Assembly: GCA_030620095.1 (NCBI GenBank)
Contig: JAUTXW010003596.1
Location: 310,001-374,000 of the forward strand
Direction: 5' to 3'
DNA: 64,000 nt
Source: Kuschelorhynchus macadamiae
Lineage: Eukaryota; Arthropoda; Insecta; Coleoptera; Curculionidae
Each line of letters opens with the position of its first letter. The stretch's first letter is position 1. The notes below the pieces were generated by a model. That model was not told the origin of the DNA. It worked only from the letters and a program-made list of their open reading frames with translations, and did no database searches. Positions 44,164-57,690 of this stretch are shown here, piece after piece. The position numbers and the translations under genes were made by a program.

Positions 44164-47059
44164 GATTAAATAATGTGGGAGGCCACAGCCTCGACGCTTG
44201 GTAAACAAATGAGCGATCTTGTTTATGCAACGCCAAATCGAAGAAAGTAGATTCAGAAAGTTTGTGTGTCAATGAAATCAACTAATTATGGCAAATTCCT
44301 ACTCAAGTTTACAAATATTAAATCTATTTTATATTCACGGTCAATGTGAAAAAATCATATCTAGAACATGAAGAAAATCCAACCATCTTTTTCCAGAGTC
44401 CCCATGAATGAGAAAAAGTTTTAACTAATTCAAAGCAATTATGAAAATTAAAGCAGAATACACAAGCCAAGAATCCAGATTACGACCATGAGATGTTAAT
44501 GAAGATGACGAAATTAATGTACCAACTGGGATATTTTTAAGCCTATCTCTATTTATTTCTCTTTTCTTTACTTTCCGAATTAATTTTTCCTCAATAGAGC
44601 TTATATTTTATTTTATTCAGATCTTTTTAAGTTTAAGGTTCTTTATAAGTCGCTATAAATGGTTTTTGTACTACCCCGCACTGGAATCGGCAGGGTTTGT
44701 ATGATGTAAAACCCTTCCAGTTGTGTTTGCTAACCCTACCAATTCAGGTAATAAACATTAGTTTTTACAATGAGTGAAAAAAAATTGTAATATATTCAAT
44801 TTCGTCCATGTAACAAACAAATATACCTTGATAAAAACGTACACCTGGGTGACTTCACTGATGTCTCGGCTAGGCTACGTTTGTTCGATCCAATAACAAG
44901 CCGAGGACCCTTTTCTTTGCTCTTTAATTTATTTTGGAAAATGTTACCAGGAACTAGCCTCCCGTTTTTGCTGTCTGCAAAACTGGCAATCCTGCTACCA
45001 ATTAGTAATTAGGCCAACTTCTAATCCTAAAAAGGTAAATTCAGGTTAGAGATTTGTAAACTACACTAACACGCTGCGAAAAGAGGTGCTCTAGTGTTGT
45101 GGGGTAGGCGGATGCATAACCGTAAACCAAATTTGATATTGGATAGCAAAATCGCTCAGGTCTAACATTTTGCTGTCCAAAATGAGAATTTTCTGTTAGA
45201 AGGCTAGGACGAGCATAATAAGGGAATCCCCTTAGATGCATTTGTTGAATTTGTTAACAACCTTTATAGTAAGTTTTTGAAGTAACAAAAAAAAGATGTT
45301 ACTATTTCCTCTCAAAAATTACGATATATTTATTAAATTATTACGTACGAACTAGAATAACCTTTTAATTGCATCCATCTATTGTGATTAAAGCTAGATA
45401 TGATTTTTCTGCTAATGGAGTAAAATGAACCTTGAATTAATTTTTAATTAAAGTTATTTTAATAACTATTTATTTTTTAATTTCACAGTTTTTATTCATA
45501 TCACTGTGGTTAGTAAATCTAAGATTGATCTTAATCTTTATTGCCGTTTAACCTCTTTTAACCATCCTAATTAATAAGGAAACAACTTGTGCTAAACTAG
45601 ATCCATTATAAAACGCAACGTAAACCTAGTGAAAGTGTTTAATTCAATGTCAAGGTTGATCTCGTCGACCGATGTTAATGGACATACTTTCCGTAACACC
45701 AGGAATGTAGGTGAACTTTTTATGTCTGTGTACTGGCATTTTATTTTACATAACCAATAGCAAAATATTTTATTACGTTTTTCATCTTAAATAGACAAAT
45801 AGTTAATGGACATGCATTTTATAACAAAAATTGTTTTTCTTCACTTCAAGAAATAATTAGAGCGACGGCTACGAAAATATTCCCCACGACTCTTAGGTAC
45901 TGAAGGATGTAGATCATTGAAATTTGAAGCATTTTTAATTGCGGCTGAGGCAATACCGACAACGATGTTGACCCTAGTAATTTTCATTACTCGTTTAAAG
46001 ATTATAATTGTGATGGGGTTAGTTCTGAAATTGCTACAAGTCTCCGTTTGAAAATGAGGTAAACTCAAAACCTGCCCAATAACTTTTTTGGTATCATACT
46101 TAAAGGGTACAGCTTAATTCAAAACTCATATGTAAATATTGTAGGGTATAATTAATTCCTAGTTAAGTAAGTTATACAATTTATAGGTTATACAGTTTTA
46201 CCCCACGATTCTTTAATGTATAATTTTTAACTAATTTTATATTTTCGGTTGTACATGCGACTTACAGATAGGAAGCCTCCTGAAATTTATCGATGAGGGT
46301 TATCAAGAAATGTGCCGCTAGGGATTTTAACATTGATGCGTATGTTTTTTTGCAAAAAAAAACGATTGACCTAGTAATTACTTTGCACAAAAAGGTTATA
46401 ATTTTCGTTTAATCTCCATATTCGGAAAACAAATGAAGGTAGGCAAAATCGGAAATATTAGTTTTCTTGTATTGAATGAAAAGATAATATTTTTAGTCTC
46501 AGATTCTCGACAGAGATATTCTTTTGCAAAAAAAAACAGGGTTTCACATAACATTCTATGACATAGTTGTTATGGAAACTGAAGGGTGTGATTTGAGGAG
46601 AACAAACTAGAGGAATTGCGAAATAACATGCAAAAATAATTGTTTCAAAATATATTTGCGTTAAACCGGACGCGGGCAGTGCCGTGAGCGATGATGCGCA
46701 ATTTCGGAGATCACAATATTTTTTTTAGTTGGTAAGTTTAATTATTGTAAAAAAACAAAATCAGATTATCTGGATACTATATTTATTCGGGCGTATTCCA
46801 TATTTTTTATGCTGAATCTTGATAAACCTGATGTCATCAATTTTGCCGAATGTTTTACATCACTCTAAAAAAAACATCTGAAAAAAAACTGAAGAACATT
46901 ATCATAAATCATTATTTTCTATCTTCTTTAATTTTTTATTGTTTTTTTAAATCAACTGTAAATTTTATATTTTTGTTAGAGCTATTTATATAATCTAAAA
47001 ATAATTTTAATTCGCTGTGAGTGACAGTAAAACATGCTTACCTATACTAATAAAAGAAG
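44164..47059. other. No gene supported
   Basis: The frames at 45041-45241 and 45841-46068 (minus) were examined and match no family I know. Around 46350-46580 the phrase 'ttttgcaaaaaaaaac' occurs twice, about 170 bp apart, in AT-rich sequence. Confidence 0.35.
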
Positions 47060-47215
47060 TTTTTACTAAGGGAATATTCATGAAATTTAAATTTCTAAAT
47101 AGTCCATAAACATCTCGACTAAAATTGGACTTAAAGGGCTTCCCATTATAAAACCTTTGTAAATAATATGGTTAGGTCGACAAGGTTTCTAAAATATTTT
47201 ATTTATAACCTTACC
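47060..47215 (-). mobile_element. Penelope-like element reverse transcriptase fragment
   Basis: The minus strand reads PNHIIYKGFIMGSPLSPI, then LVEMFMDYLEI and a stop. The MGSPLSP block followed by a short helix ending M-x-x-LE is characteristic of Penelope-like reverse transcriptases. Only this core is clear; flanking AT-rich sequence on both sides may belong to the same dead element. Confidence 0.65.
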
Positions 47216-48315
47216 TAGATTGTGTATATTTTCAACTTTCTAATGATTTGCAAACATTTTTGTAACACTCTTAAAAAATAATACAAGAAAAATCCTACTT
47301 TTATTTAAAGTTTTTTGTATCTCATATATATCAAACTCTGACATACAAAATATAAATGAAGGCCATGCACATTTTGTTAATAAAAAAAATTATATTTACA
47401 TGCAATATATCAAGTTTTATTTCTTAAACCGCCTATTTCAATTATTTAGCAATTTAGGAAAATGATTTTCAGTAAATCTGTAGCCTGAAAATTAATTCAA
47501 TACAGTTGTTATTAATTTTATATAATCTCTTTTAGGTCTCTTAACAACTATATGAATGAGGGAAAATCGACCAGTATATATCTACGTTTCCAGGAAGGGG
47601 AGAGAGTGTGACTCATAATCCTAAAATGCAAGACCTCTTTTACATTTTGTAATACTATTATTATTTCTCATTTTTAGTATTTTATTTATTTTTTCAAATT
47701 TCTATAACATTTCGTATATTTACTCAATAATAATTTCCTTTAAATTTCTTTGAGACTGGAACAGAGAATTTTATTGTCAGTGATTAAAAACTGTAACAAA
47801 ATACCTAGTATATTAACTCATGGCGTAAATATTTCATAATACCAGAACGCCAGCTGTAAACATTGTTTAACATTTCTGCGGCAATTTCTTGTGTTGGTCG
47901 TACACCTTGACTTCTTATGGGTTATTGCAATAATATGAACTTTCATCGTTTGAATTGTTCGTAACAGAAAATATGTCTATCAAATCTCATTTTTGCCAAT
48001 CAGAAGTATATTAACCTTAAAAAAAAGTAGGACAATAGAATCTTTTTTTTTCCTTTAGAATGTAAATACTGTAGCTCTTTTTTATTACATTTTACGAAAT
48101 GCTTGAAATGTACTCTAATAGGAATTACCACTTTATAGGAATAGCTTCAGCTTTAACAAATATATAAACATTCACTTATCCCATTTCCCATATTTTTCGC
48201 CTTTATTACTGGGGAGAATATCTGATCTATTGAAGTCGACAGTTCTATTTGTAGTTATTGGTCTATTCCAGTAAAGGTGGATCAAATATTGCGGTAGGAG
48301 AATATTTATATATTT
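47216..48315. other. No gene seen
   Basis: AT-rich. It possibly holds more of the Penelope-like element upstream of the core block, but no motif could be confirmed. Confidence 0.35.
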
Positions 48316-48357
48316 ATAATAATAATAATAATTATTATTATTATTATTATTATTAAA
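48316..48357. repeat. (AAT)n/(ATT)n microsatellite at LINE 3' end
   Basis: Five AAT units followed by eight or nine ATT units, directly next to the 3' end of the minus-strand LINE remnant. Confidence 0.9.
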
Positions 48358-49380
48358 TTTAGTTTTTCTTCTTTATAGGGTCTTTCTCTGAGATGGGATA
48401 TGCAAATTCTTGGTACATTGTCAGTTATGAGGTTCTACCTCTTAACGTATCCGTTACCGCTAGAGATTTACGCCCAGATGATATGATCTATTGCTTCAGT
48501 ATTTCTGTTTCCCAGTCGAAATTTATCAATTATAAACATCACATTTCTCGATGTATTTCTGATAATTATTACGCAGAGCAATAACCACATCAAATACCTC
48601 CATTTCGTGAAACAAGTCACCTCCCAGCAACCCTTGTGTTGAAAGGTCTGCGGCTGTTGTGAAGCTTTTGAGGAAATTTTCCGTGAAACGACTTCGTCAT
48701 CCAAGCTTCTTTCCTCTCAGCTGTCGTTGGACATATTCTACCCTCTCGTTTGTCGTGCTCTAAGGATTTTTCTTTGAAGATCCGAGATATGGGCCTAGAG
48801 GGCGAAATATGTCCCTAGTTCGTTAAGTTTCTTCTGCTGTTTTTGGCTTTCCTCTTTACGCTGTAAACTTTAGGTACTTCTTGAGTCCAAATTTTATATT
48901 TGTCATGTGTGACTGCAGTTATTCAGTTATACTTAACAATCTTTTGAGTTTGCTCTCGGAGCCTGAATAAAGTTTTAAATCATCGACTTATTTTATATAT
49001 CCCAAGCCCGACTGCTGACGCATTTAGAAAGAAGGTACAAGTTCTTTGTAAGGACTGAGTGGATTTTTGTTCCTTACATCATTGCGTTTTTTTACGACAA
49101 CCTTTTTGTTTCTCTCTTCAAATATTATGCCTAGTTAAATGATCATTGATTTTTCAAGGACGATAGGGGTTATCAGTTTATATAATATATAATGGGTAAA
49201 CAAGTTGTGGGGCTGTAGTTTTTTTGGGTTTTTGAGTCCTTTCACACTTGGAGGTCAGGTTCGTAACGCTTTGACTTGACTTGATTTTCTCAATTGTGAT
49301 GTTCTTCTACCCGAAGTTGTAAAGATGTTCTTGGTTTAATGATTTCAGTACCTTTTTCGTTAAGAATCATCAATTTGGGT
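48358..49380 (-). mobile_element. R4/Dong-type LINE remnant, reverse transcriptase and zinc-finger part
   Basis: The minus strand, across frames, reads an FTA-type block and VDDLKLYSGSESKLKRLLS near 48930-48990 (the YMDDLKLY catalytic block). NIKFGLKKYLKFTA follows near 48880. Further on comes NYQKYIEKCDV with the degenerate zinc-finger region ...RLGNRNTEAIDHIIWA near 48470-48600, which corresponds to 'CRxC...ETIxHIxxGC' in this clade. Stops are frequent. Its 3' end is at the (ATT)n tract at 48316-48357. Confidence 0.7.
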
Positions 49381-49427
49381 CAGCATCTTTTTTTTCTGTT
49401 TGTAGTCTTAATGCATTAGAATTATGA

Positions 49428-49905
49428 AATTATTATTAATAGGGTAGTCCTTCGTAGTGGGGTGCTTTACCAATCACTACGGTAAGTAGGTTATGATTCC
49501 GAGATATATATTATATATAGATATACAAGTGTTTCAAAAGTTCAAAAAGGTCCATTAATCATCGATATTTATCTGTTTTAGGTAGTGCAAAAGCTTCTTG
49601 GACACTATTCCCGTGGCTAAGATAACTACCGGTATTAAGTGGACGTCTTTTCATGTTAATATTTTTCTATATTCTTCGTATAGCTCATAATATTTATTGA
49701 TTTTTTTCCCTTCTTTTTGACGTAGATGGAAGGAATATGTCTATAAAGTATGCTACACTTTGTTAATTTTATCCAAAACTGTTATATCCGGCTTTTTGTT
49801 ACCTATGTGTATCAGTATTTTGTTTTCCCCATTACTGATTCTGGGATATACTTTTAATATGGTACATTTTCTTCTTTCAACTGGCAAATATTAGAATGTT
49901 GTGGA
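49428..49905 (-). mobile_element. R4/Dong-type LINE remnant, C-terminal endonuclease domain
   Basis: The minus strand reads KPDITVLDKINKV near 49760-49800. It then has KYYELYEEYRKI and KDVHLIPVVILATGIVSK near 49590-49700, the same order as the endonuclease domain at 5936-6262. Its 3' end runs into 'attaataataattt' at about 49428-49441. It stands upstream of, and in tandem with, the remnant at 48358-49380. Confidence 0.7.
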
Positions 49906-51100
49906 TGAGCTATATCTGCTGTTAGATTGTGTCGTTTCAGGTACTTTGTATTGGCCATCGTCTGGCATCCCGAGATGCGGCATCGTTCGTTTTCTAGAAG
50001 TAATTTTTAGATATATTTTTTATCTATCTTTAATAGCAGATGATATGTCAGTTGCAGCACTATCGGCTGGTGTTTTTTTTTAACTCCACTGCTAAATAGT
50101 TATCTGACTTACTTAAAAATAAGGTGATGAAGTGCTGATATTTTTTTGTAAACATATTTAAACAGGTGGTGAATTATTTTTAGGTCAGCCAACGCCCTGC
50201 CAACCTCCGTAACAGATACAATCTTTCTAATTCATATCACACCATCAAAAAACACCGAACATGTAATTATTGGTATAACCCATGTGTTTATTACTATTTT
50301 TTTCTCTGAGTTCGGTCTTATATATTATTTATATATTTTTTTTACCCTATCTGTAGCTCAACTGTATTACTGAATTTGTTTGGTGAATATCTAAGTTTTG
50401 TACATATCCTAAATATTTCTATTTCCGCGATTTAAATATCTTATCTCGTTCTTGTTTTGATTATTAATATTATTGTTGTTAGTATTAATATTATAACTAT
50501 TATTTTCATTTTTATTATAATTATTTGCGTGTTTTTCACGTAAAGGATAATTCTTTATATTAAGAGTTTAATATATTGAAGTAATTTTTTTCTGATAAAG
50601 TCATGGGGTTTTATATTATAAATAGGATGACAAGAATTTTTACGTTATTTAGCCTCCAGTATGACCAATTTCGTAAGCTATGTCGTTTAGAACTATTTAC
50701 TTCTTTTTCTGCATATATCTATTGCTATCATTATTATAGGCAATTATTAATATTAGCATGATTAATTATTGCTATAATGAAAATATTATTTAATGAAATT
50801 AATTAAATATTAGTTCATCTAACTTTCCACGTCCGAAATTGGAACAAAAAAAAAACAAATATATCTCATAACATAACCTTGGAGAATAGTAGGACATTAA
50901 ACTCTCACTTCTATTTCTTAAGAAGTCTATTATATTTATATATTTAAGCACAGACAACACCTGGAGGTCAATAACATAATCATAAACAAACACTGTGATT
51001 TTGACGCTATTTACACTAACCATGAGTGTGTACAAATGACTAATAGTTTGACATATCTATACATAAGATAAGAAAGGGTTCTTTGAAACTCGTCCCTAGG
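49906..51100. other. No gene seen; imperfect ATT-rich tract near 50460-50525
   Basis: Frames at 49901-50083 and 50799-51035 are unrecognised. Confidence 0.35.
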
Positions 51101-51790
51101 CAGAGGCGGATCTGCTATTAAGCAGAGTAGGATGAAGCCTAGGAACCCGCAGGGCCTTTTATTAGCACTTTATTTGTTCAAATACAAAATATTTTGATAT
51201 CGAAGTCATTTACGCCATTTATAAATAGGTCATATTTTTTATTCATGAATAGGGCCCAAGTTAGCCTGGCTTCTACTTTGAACAGTAGTCTCCACTTGAC
51301 GAGTTGTACATCGTATTGATGCAGTTTGTTTATTAACTCGTTTACATGTTTATTAAAAAAATAAACTATTATGACATTATGAGGAATTTCATCAGCTTTA
51401 TAATATGTTAATATATTAATTACAATTCCTGAAGGAAAGCGTGATGTACGAGAGAATCTTTTTCGTATCTTTTTACGAAATTCCGTAAACATTTTCTGGA
51501 ATTTCGTATTTTCCTACACTTTTGTACTGAGGTGTAAATTAAAAATTTCACGTAATTCCAATTCATATTTTTTATAGATATAGTAATGTATACCTATAAA
51601 AATGGTATTGGAGAAAGTCGGTATAGCGAATGCTTTCAATGTAAGAGTTGCTTGGATACTGTATGTTTCACAAAGAATGTCTCTGTTACCTTTTTCAATT
51701 ATGTTTAAGATAGTTCTTGAAAACAGTGCTTAAAATTTACTTGACACTACCTATATCAAGCTGTGAAGAGAGATCTTTTTTGAAAATGGA
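51101..51790 (+). mobile_element. hAT-like element remnant (copy 1)
   Basis: 'cagaggcggatctgc' at 51101 looks like an insect hAT terminus, followed by 'gaagcctaggaaccc'. Further in, 51590-51790 shares long stretches ('aagaatgtctctg', 'agttcttgaaaac', 'aatttacttgacacta') with 59690-59880, and the termini also match in order. 51180-51410 is inverted at 57460-57690. A 104-codon minus-strand frame (51178-51492) is of unknown family. Confidence 0.5.
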
Positions 51791-53037
51791 TGACACGAAA
51801 AATAAATACAGTCCACAATGTCCAATGAAAGGCTAAATAACTTACCTACACTGTCAATGGGAAAGGGTATAACACGATTATTCTTCTATTATAACACAAT
51901 TCAATATAGATAGATTAGATATAGATAATAATTAGCACACATGCTGCCGATACAAAAATGTAAGTATTCTTATTTTGAGCAAGCGACAAGACGAAGTTCA
52001 GATTATGCAGTTTTTTTTAGATGCAGACTGTCAGTATTTTAGTTAGTTTTATTATCTAAGTATTGTTTTAGAAATAAATATAAATAAAATATATTTAAAG
52101 ATGTAAATGAATCCTGATAATAAAAAATATCCTGATGACCTAACTGGGGATTAGGTATCACATTAACTTTTTTATTTAATAAAGAAATAAAAAAAATTGG
52201 AGAACTTACGACAGTTAGCATTATTTCTTTTTGCAAAGAATACGATTTTATGTTAACTACCTCATTTTCTAAACTGATGAATATCTTCTTTGCTTTGGTT
52301 TGCATAGGATTAGCCGATTAGAGGATATATTTAATTTAATTTCTTGCTTGCTGCCAGACAAAGACGATATTTTTTATACACAGTATACAAAATTCGAGTC
52401 TCTATATAAAGGTCTCGCTTAGTATAAGAGTCAAATGAGAAAGATTTTAGATATTAGGATTTTTGAGGTATTTAGAAAAAAATACGAAATTTTACACTAG
52501 AAGTTGCTTTCGGAATCTGTTTACAGCAAAATTTTTAATACGCATTTTTTTTAAATATCTTAAGTATCATAATAGTTTGCAGACGTTATTGAGCTCGAAA
52601 TAAGAAGAACTTTCTCCATTTAACCGTTTTTATAATAAAGTGAGATCGCCATTAAGAGACTCGAATTTAAAAATGTTGAAGTTAAAAAACTTTATTTTTT
52701 TTTAACTTTAACTCCCTGCATCTCAAAAATAGGACATTTGCGGTCATTACTTATTAAAACTTCTTTTCTTAAAATGATCCAAGGACTCACTTTTGCAGAG
52801 TTTTAAGCAATTTTGACGACAACTAAAACTGAACCAGAGCTGCCAGAGGGGTGCGTCAAAGTAGAATTTGTTTTTTTTTTCTCGAAAACGACTTGTCGTA
52901 ACACAAAATGCTAAAAATAATGTTATGTGCATTCTTACTTGCCCTAAACGATAAAGTTTTTTAAAAATCAGTGGATTACCACTTTTTTGTTAAGAAAGTC
53001 AGGAATAGTTACCTATATGGTTGAAATAAAAATCGGT
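51791..53037. other. No gene seen
   Basis: AT-rich. Frames at 52039-52305 and 52747-52932 are unrecognised. Confidence 0.35.
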
Positions 53038-54165
53038 AAATTATGACCCAATTTAGTTCAGTACATAATCATCTAGTAACACATATATTTTATCTTTTCA
53101 AACATTTTTTTTGGGCGCCATTTTGTTCCATCATATTGAAGTCCTGCTAATATTTTATCAGTTTCTACCTGCCACACTTGATTTTTGGGCATAATTTAAA
53201 ATAATTATTATTAAATAAAAAGTAGTTTTAGCCTGCCATTTTGCTACGTCATGTTTAATTCGTACCAGTTTATCTCTATATTACATTTAATTTTTCTGGA
53301 AAATTAAAAGTCAATTAAATGAGATTTTTTTAATTTTTTTTTTAAATATACTTCTCCGCCATTTTGTTCCGCCATTGAATTCGTACCACAGTTTATCTCT
53401 ATATCATATTTAATGCTTGCACAAAATTTGAAATTAATCTAATAAATAGTTATATTATATATTATATTTTATTACTTTATTTCTTGTTTTGCTATCTTAT
53501 ATTCACACCAAAATGTTAACAGTTCATTCCTATAAAACACTTGATTTTTGTCCAAAATTTGAGGTGAATTGGATAATTAGCTTTTTTAAAAAGGGTTTCA
53601 CTAGGCCGCCATCTTGTTCCGGCATATTGGATTTTTTTCCGAAATATTACTAGGTCATTCTCATATAACCCTTAATTTCCGATTAAAATATATCACGAAC
53701 TGACAAACAAACCGACAGACGGATTTTTGATATTTAGGGACGCTAAAACTTGAAAATATGTAAATCCTGAGAGGATAATTTTTTCACGATTACAAACATT
53801 ATGTTTAGTCGCCATTTTTGTTTTGCCATCATCTACATGCCAAAATTGGTTATGGCACACATTTGAAATTAGTACATTAAGTATTTTTTTAGGCTGAATT
53901 TTTAAATATTTTAAGCCGGCATCCTGTTCGGCCATTTTGTATTCGTACCAAAATTTTCCCAGTGAATTCTTACATAATATTTGATTTTTCTGCAAAATTT
54001 GAGATAAATTGGATAAGCAGTTTTTCAGTAATATTTTTTTAAGGTTGCACTAGGCCACCATTTTGTTTTGCCATATTAGACCTTTCTATTAGTCATCCCT
54101 ATATGACCCTCAATTTTTCCTCTCTCCACCGAGATTTTTTCACGATTATCATACTTCTCAAAACT
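53038..54165 (-). repeat. RepA, near-complete copy (minus orientation)
   Basis: It ends (plus-strand left) with 'tatgacccaatttagttcag' and begins at about 54165 with 'atcgtgaaaaaatctcggtg' read on the minus strand. The terminal hairpin is decayed. Repeated 'gccattttgttc' on the plus strand marks the monomers. Confidence 0.7.
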
Positions 54166-54779
54166 GTTGAAAAATGTCAAAATATGGCCTTTAAATACCA
54201 TGAGGTTGTGCCAAGTCTCAATCAAATAGCGCTTAGAAGATACATGGTTTTTTCCTCTCGACCCACATTTGTCGTAATCATCTTAAAACTGCACCCAGAA
54301 TAACGGGTAACATTTATTTCTCTTTAAATGTTCAGATAAATTTCGGTAATACCAATTCGAAACGCTCGTCTCTTCGCCTTGAGGTTTTTGGTTATGAAAT
54401 TCGATTTGTTAAGTTGAATAAACCACGGAATTTTTGGAGATAATTACGAGATTATTCTTATGAATGTATGTTGAAGTATATCGAATACTAGGTTTTCTGG
54501 AGAAGTGCATTATAAAATAAGCCACACGATTGTTTAAATTGAAATGTTCAAATGCATTTAGAAATAACAATAAAATGTGTATTAATTAATCTATCGCTGA
54601 ATAGTTTTAAATCAGAAAATGTTTCACAAAATTAGCAAACGTTTTTGAACACAAAATGTTTTTTTACCCAAAAAAAAATTAAAATTGAAATATCCTTGCA
54701 TTTTACCGAGGCTTACTGGAGAATCATTTTATAGTACAAAATCGATCGTGTCAAATAGTTTTCCATTTTTCTTCTTTCA
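54166..54779. other. No gene seen
   Basis: No supported feature. Confidence 0.35.
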
Positions 54780-55130
54780 CATTCAAGTGGCCATGATTAG
54801 TGAGTGCCTTGAAACCTATCTTATACAAGATGTATAGGTTTTCTTGAATCCACTACCCTAGACCATTATGCTAGGGAATATGTCTTTCTACGTAGTGGTT
54901 TCCCGTTGCCCTCTACGCAGTTGTGATTTGTACTATATGTGTTGAGTAAGAGGCCTTAAGGGTACCCCAGGCCTTGTCTATATATCTATAAACAAGGTCT
55001 CGGGAAGGTATCCAACCAGGCATATCGAGCACTCTCTATTGTATTAAAAAGTGCCGGCTACGCCAAGTCTCGAACCCGCACCGTCTGGGTGGAAGGCCAG
55101 CTCTCTTAGTACTGAGCTACCGAGCTTTCC
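54780..55130 (-). mobile_element. tRNA-derived SINE
   Basis: On the minus strand the 5' end at 55130 starts 'ggaaagctcggtagctcagt', with an A box (55119-55103), an anticodon-arm-like 'ctggccttccacccag' and a B box 'gggttcgagac' (55077-55067) at tRNA spacing. The acceptor arms pair poorly and the anticodon loop is 8 nt, so it is not a working tRNA. A unique, GC-richer body continues to about 54780 ('ctacgtagtggtttcccgtt', 'ctagggaatatg'). The 3' border is not sharp. Confidence 0.65.
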
Positions 55131-55224
55131 ATTGACAGTATAAATAAGTTATCAGTCTTTCATCTGACATTGTTGGTCTGTATTATTCCGATTATAACAT
55201 ATTTAGTTCGACTATCTTTTAAGA

Positions 55225-55975
55225 AATAGGTTTATCCGGAAAAATTACAACTAGCAAAAATTATTCCAGGATTTAGAAGTGATCAAGCTAATGATCGGCC
55301 CATATCAGTTTTGCCAAATAATTATTGGCCAATTTTTTCCAAAATTATTATTATTATTATCTTTCTTAAATAGGTATAATATCCTTTTTGATTGTCAGTA
55401 TGGTTTTCGCCAAACCAGAGACACAGATACATTCAAATAAACATCGATCAAAAAAAAATGAGCCATACTATCTCTGGATTTATGTAAGGCATTCGATACT
55501 ATTGATCGCCCTTATTTAGAATAATTTAGATATTGGAATTCGGGGCAACATTTTTTGTTAGTTTGAATAAAATATTCTCGTTTTACAAAATATTTAGGTT
55601 TTTATATAAATGAACATTTAAGTAGTAGTAAACATTATTTTTTAAAATTCCCTATTTATAGACTACCATACTTCGAATCAACAATAAGTTTATATAAACC
55701 AAAGGACTTATTTGGCATAGATAATATATATACATTAAAAGTATGCATTTTTATTCACTGTCATTATAAAAGAAAAAAGTCTAATTTTCTAATTCACAAT
55801 ACTAAACACTTTCATTTATTAGAAACTATACAAAGACATTAATTTTTATAACAATCTACCCATATTTTTAAAAAATAGTAAAAATATGAAATTATTTAAA
55901 GTACATTTTAAAAAGTACCCTCTTGAATATTTTTTTGACTGTTTTTATATAAATGCATTTTTATATTTCCTGTAA
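55225..55975 (+). mobile_element. CR1/Jockey-like LINE remnant, reverse transcriptase
   Basis: The plus strand reads KLQLAKIIP-like, NYWPIF..SKI-like, RYNILFDCQYGFRQTRDTD, LSLDLCKAFDTIDR and GIRG. The palm centre (with FADD) is deleted. From about 55700 come C-terminal blocks ending FYNNLPIFLKNSKNMKLFK. Stops and frameshifts are frequent. Confidence 0.75.
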
Positions 55976-57459
55976 TAAACTTGTAAGTTGATTGGGAACA
56001 AAGAATTTGAAGTACTATGAACTATGTTCAGCATTTTGGAACCGGTAACAGAGACATTCTTCTTGAAACATAATATATCCAAGTAATTCTTAAATTAAAG
56101 ACATTCACTAGACAGCATTTCTTCAATACGATTTTTATAGATAAACCTTAATGATGTTAAGTACTGCGATAGGAAAACTGAATTTTTTAATCACATCTAT
56201 AAAACATTTTAATTGAAATTACGCGACGCGATGGCGGGGCAGGCAATGTTTTTTTTTGTATTCTGGCTATTCAAAATCATAGTGCCTGGTTTGATAGTTT
56301 AGTTATTTTGGTGAATATTCATGTCGTTGGAGAAAAATCATTATCTAAACTGTTATTGTCAACTTTATTTTACTTCAATGTTATAAAATTATCCTTGCCT
56401 ACCTGTTTTGTTTGTAGTCAATTTAAATGGTTATTAAAATTTAACAGTAACTTTGGTTTCTTTTGTTCAAAATTCAGCCAAATCCTACAATCAACTTACA
56501 ATAAAATTTTGGGCAGATGTTTGCGGTGGAAGTACCTAACTAATTAATTTTTAAATACATGTAACATTACTGTTTATTTTTTAGATGGTGATTGCATTCT
56601 TCACTATTTACAAGATAAGATAAATTATAAAAAAGAAAAAGTGTTCAGTTTGGACGCTATCTCCAGTTAATGTGGCAAGGTCATATAAAGTTAATAACAA
56701 TAACACACCCGTCTTTTGAAATTGCACACAAAAAGCCCTTTTATTATATAATAGGTTACTGAATTTAATGACGTCATTACGCAAAACAGAATCCGCCAAT
56801 ATACACTTTTTTACTAACCCTTGGAAATTGAACTTGGTATTTCGTTAAGCCTAGCACATCGCACAACGCCCGACGCAAAGGAAAATTAATTACTTACGTG
56901 TTTGTAAGGGATATAATTTGAAATAAAAATACACAAATATTATTATAATAGTATTTTCTTGAAGAAATTATAATACGAAATGGCAAAACACTATCAAACA
57001 AGCAGGAAAAATAGAAAAAAATATATTATTATTATATTATAAAATTTATATATTATGTACAATTACAATTCAGAAAGAATCAAGAAAAATACAAAAACAT
57101 ATTTTATTATTTATTTACTACGTACTGTCAAGTTGGATTCTAAATACGTAATACGTAAGTTTTAATATGTTTTAACATCTCTAGTATCTAAGTCATGTAT
57201 CATTTTAAATGAAAACGAAAAAAATATATATAAACCTACTTTTGTAAGGATAAAGGATAGTTAGAAACATAAGTTTTCAAAATCCGTCCCACATTTTTAA
57301 GTTACTCGTAAGTCTTACCTGCAGTAATTGTATATTTTAAGTTTCTATAATATAATAATTAAAAGTAGATATACTCGTCTTCATATATTAAAAAAAAAGT
57401 AATGTCAATAAGGTCGTTATAAAGCTAATGAATTACTAATAATACTTTTTTTTAAGAGG
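55976..57459. other. No gene seen
   Basis: AT-rich. Frames at 56308-56547 and 56608-56799 are unrecognised. Confidence 0.35.
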
Positions 57460-57690
57460 TAACCGAGTTAATCAACAAACTGCACCAATGCGATATACCA
57501 GACAACAAAGTGGACAATACCGTGTGGTAAGCTGTTATTGCCGTACACTTATGCTATCCATTACGCAAATTAGTCTGTGATGGCCTTAACTTGGGCCCTA
57601 TTCATAAATCAAAGATATGACCTATTTGTGAATGGCGTAAATGATTTATATATGAAAAAATCTAGTTTTATTACTTTTTATTTGAACTAA
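57460..57690 (+). repeat. Repeat, inverted relative of 51180-51410
   Basis: It shares 'gagttaatcaacaaactgca', 'tgggccctattcat' and 'aatggcgtaaatga' with the inverse of 51180-51350. Between these blocks it has a different insertion. Confidence 0.6.

Noticed and set aside
55050..55130. A working tRNA gene
   Set aside because: The acceptor arms do not pair well and the anticodon loop has 8 nt. A repeat-like body follows, so a SINE is the better reading.
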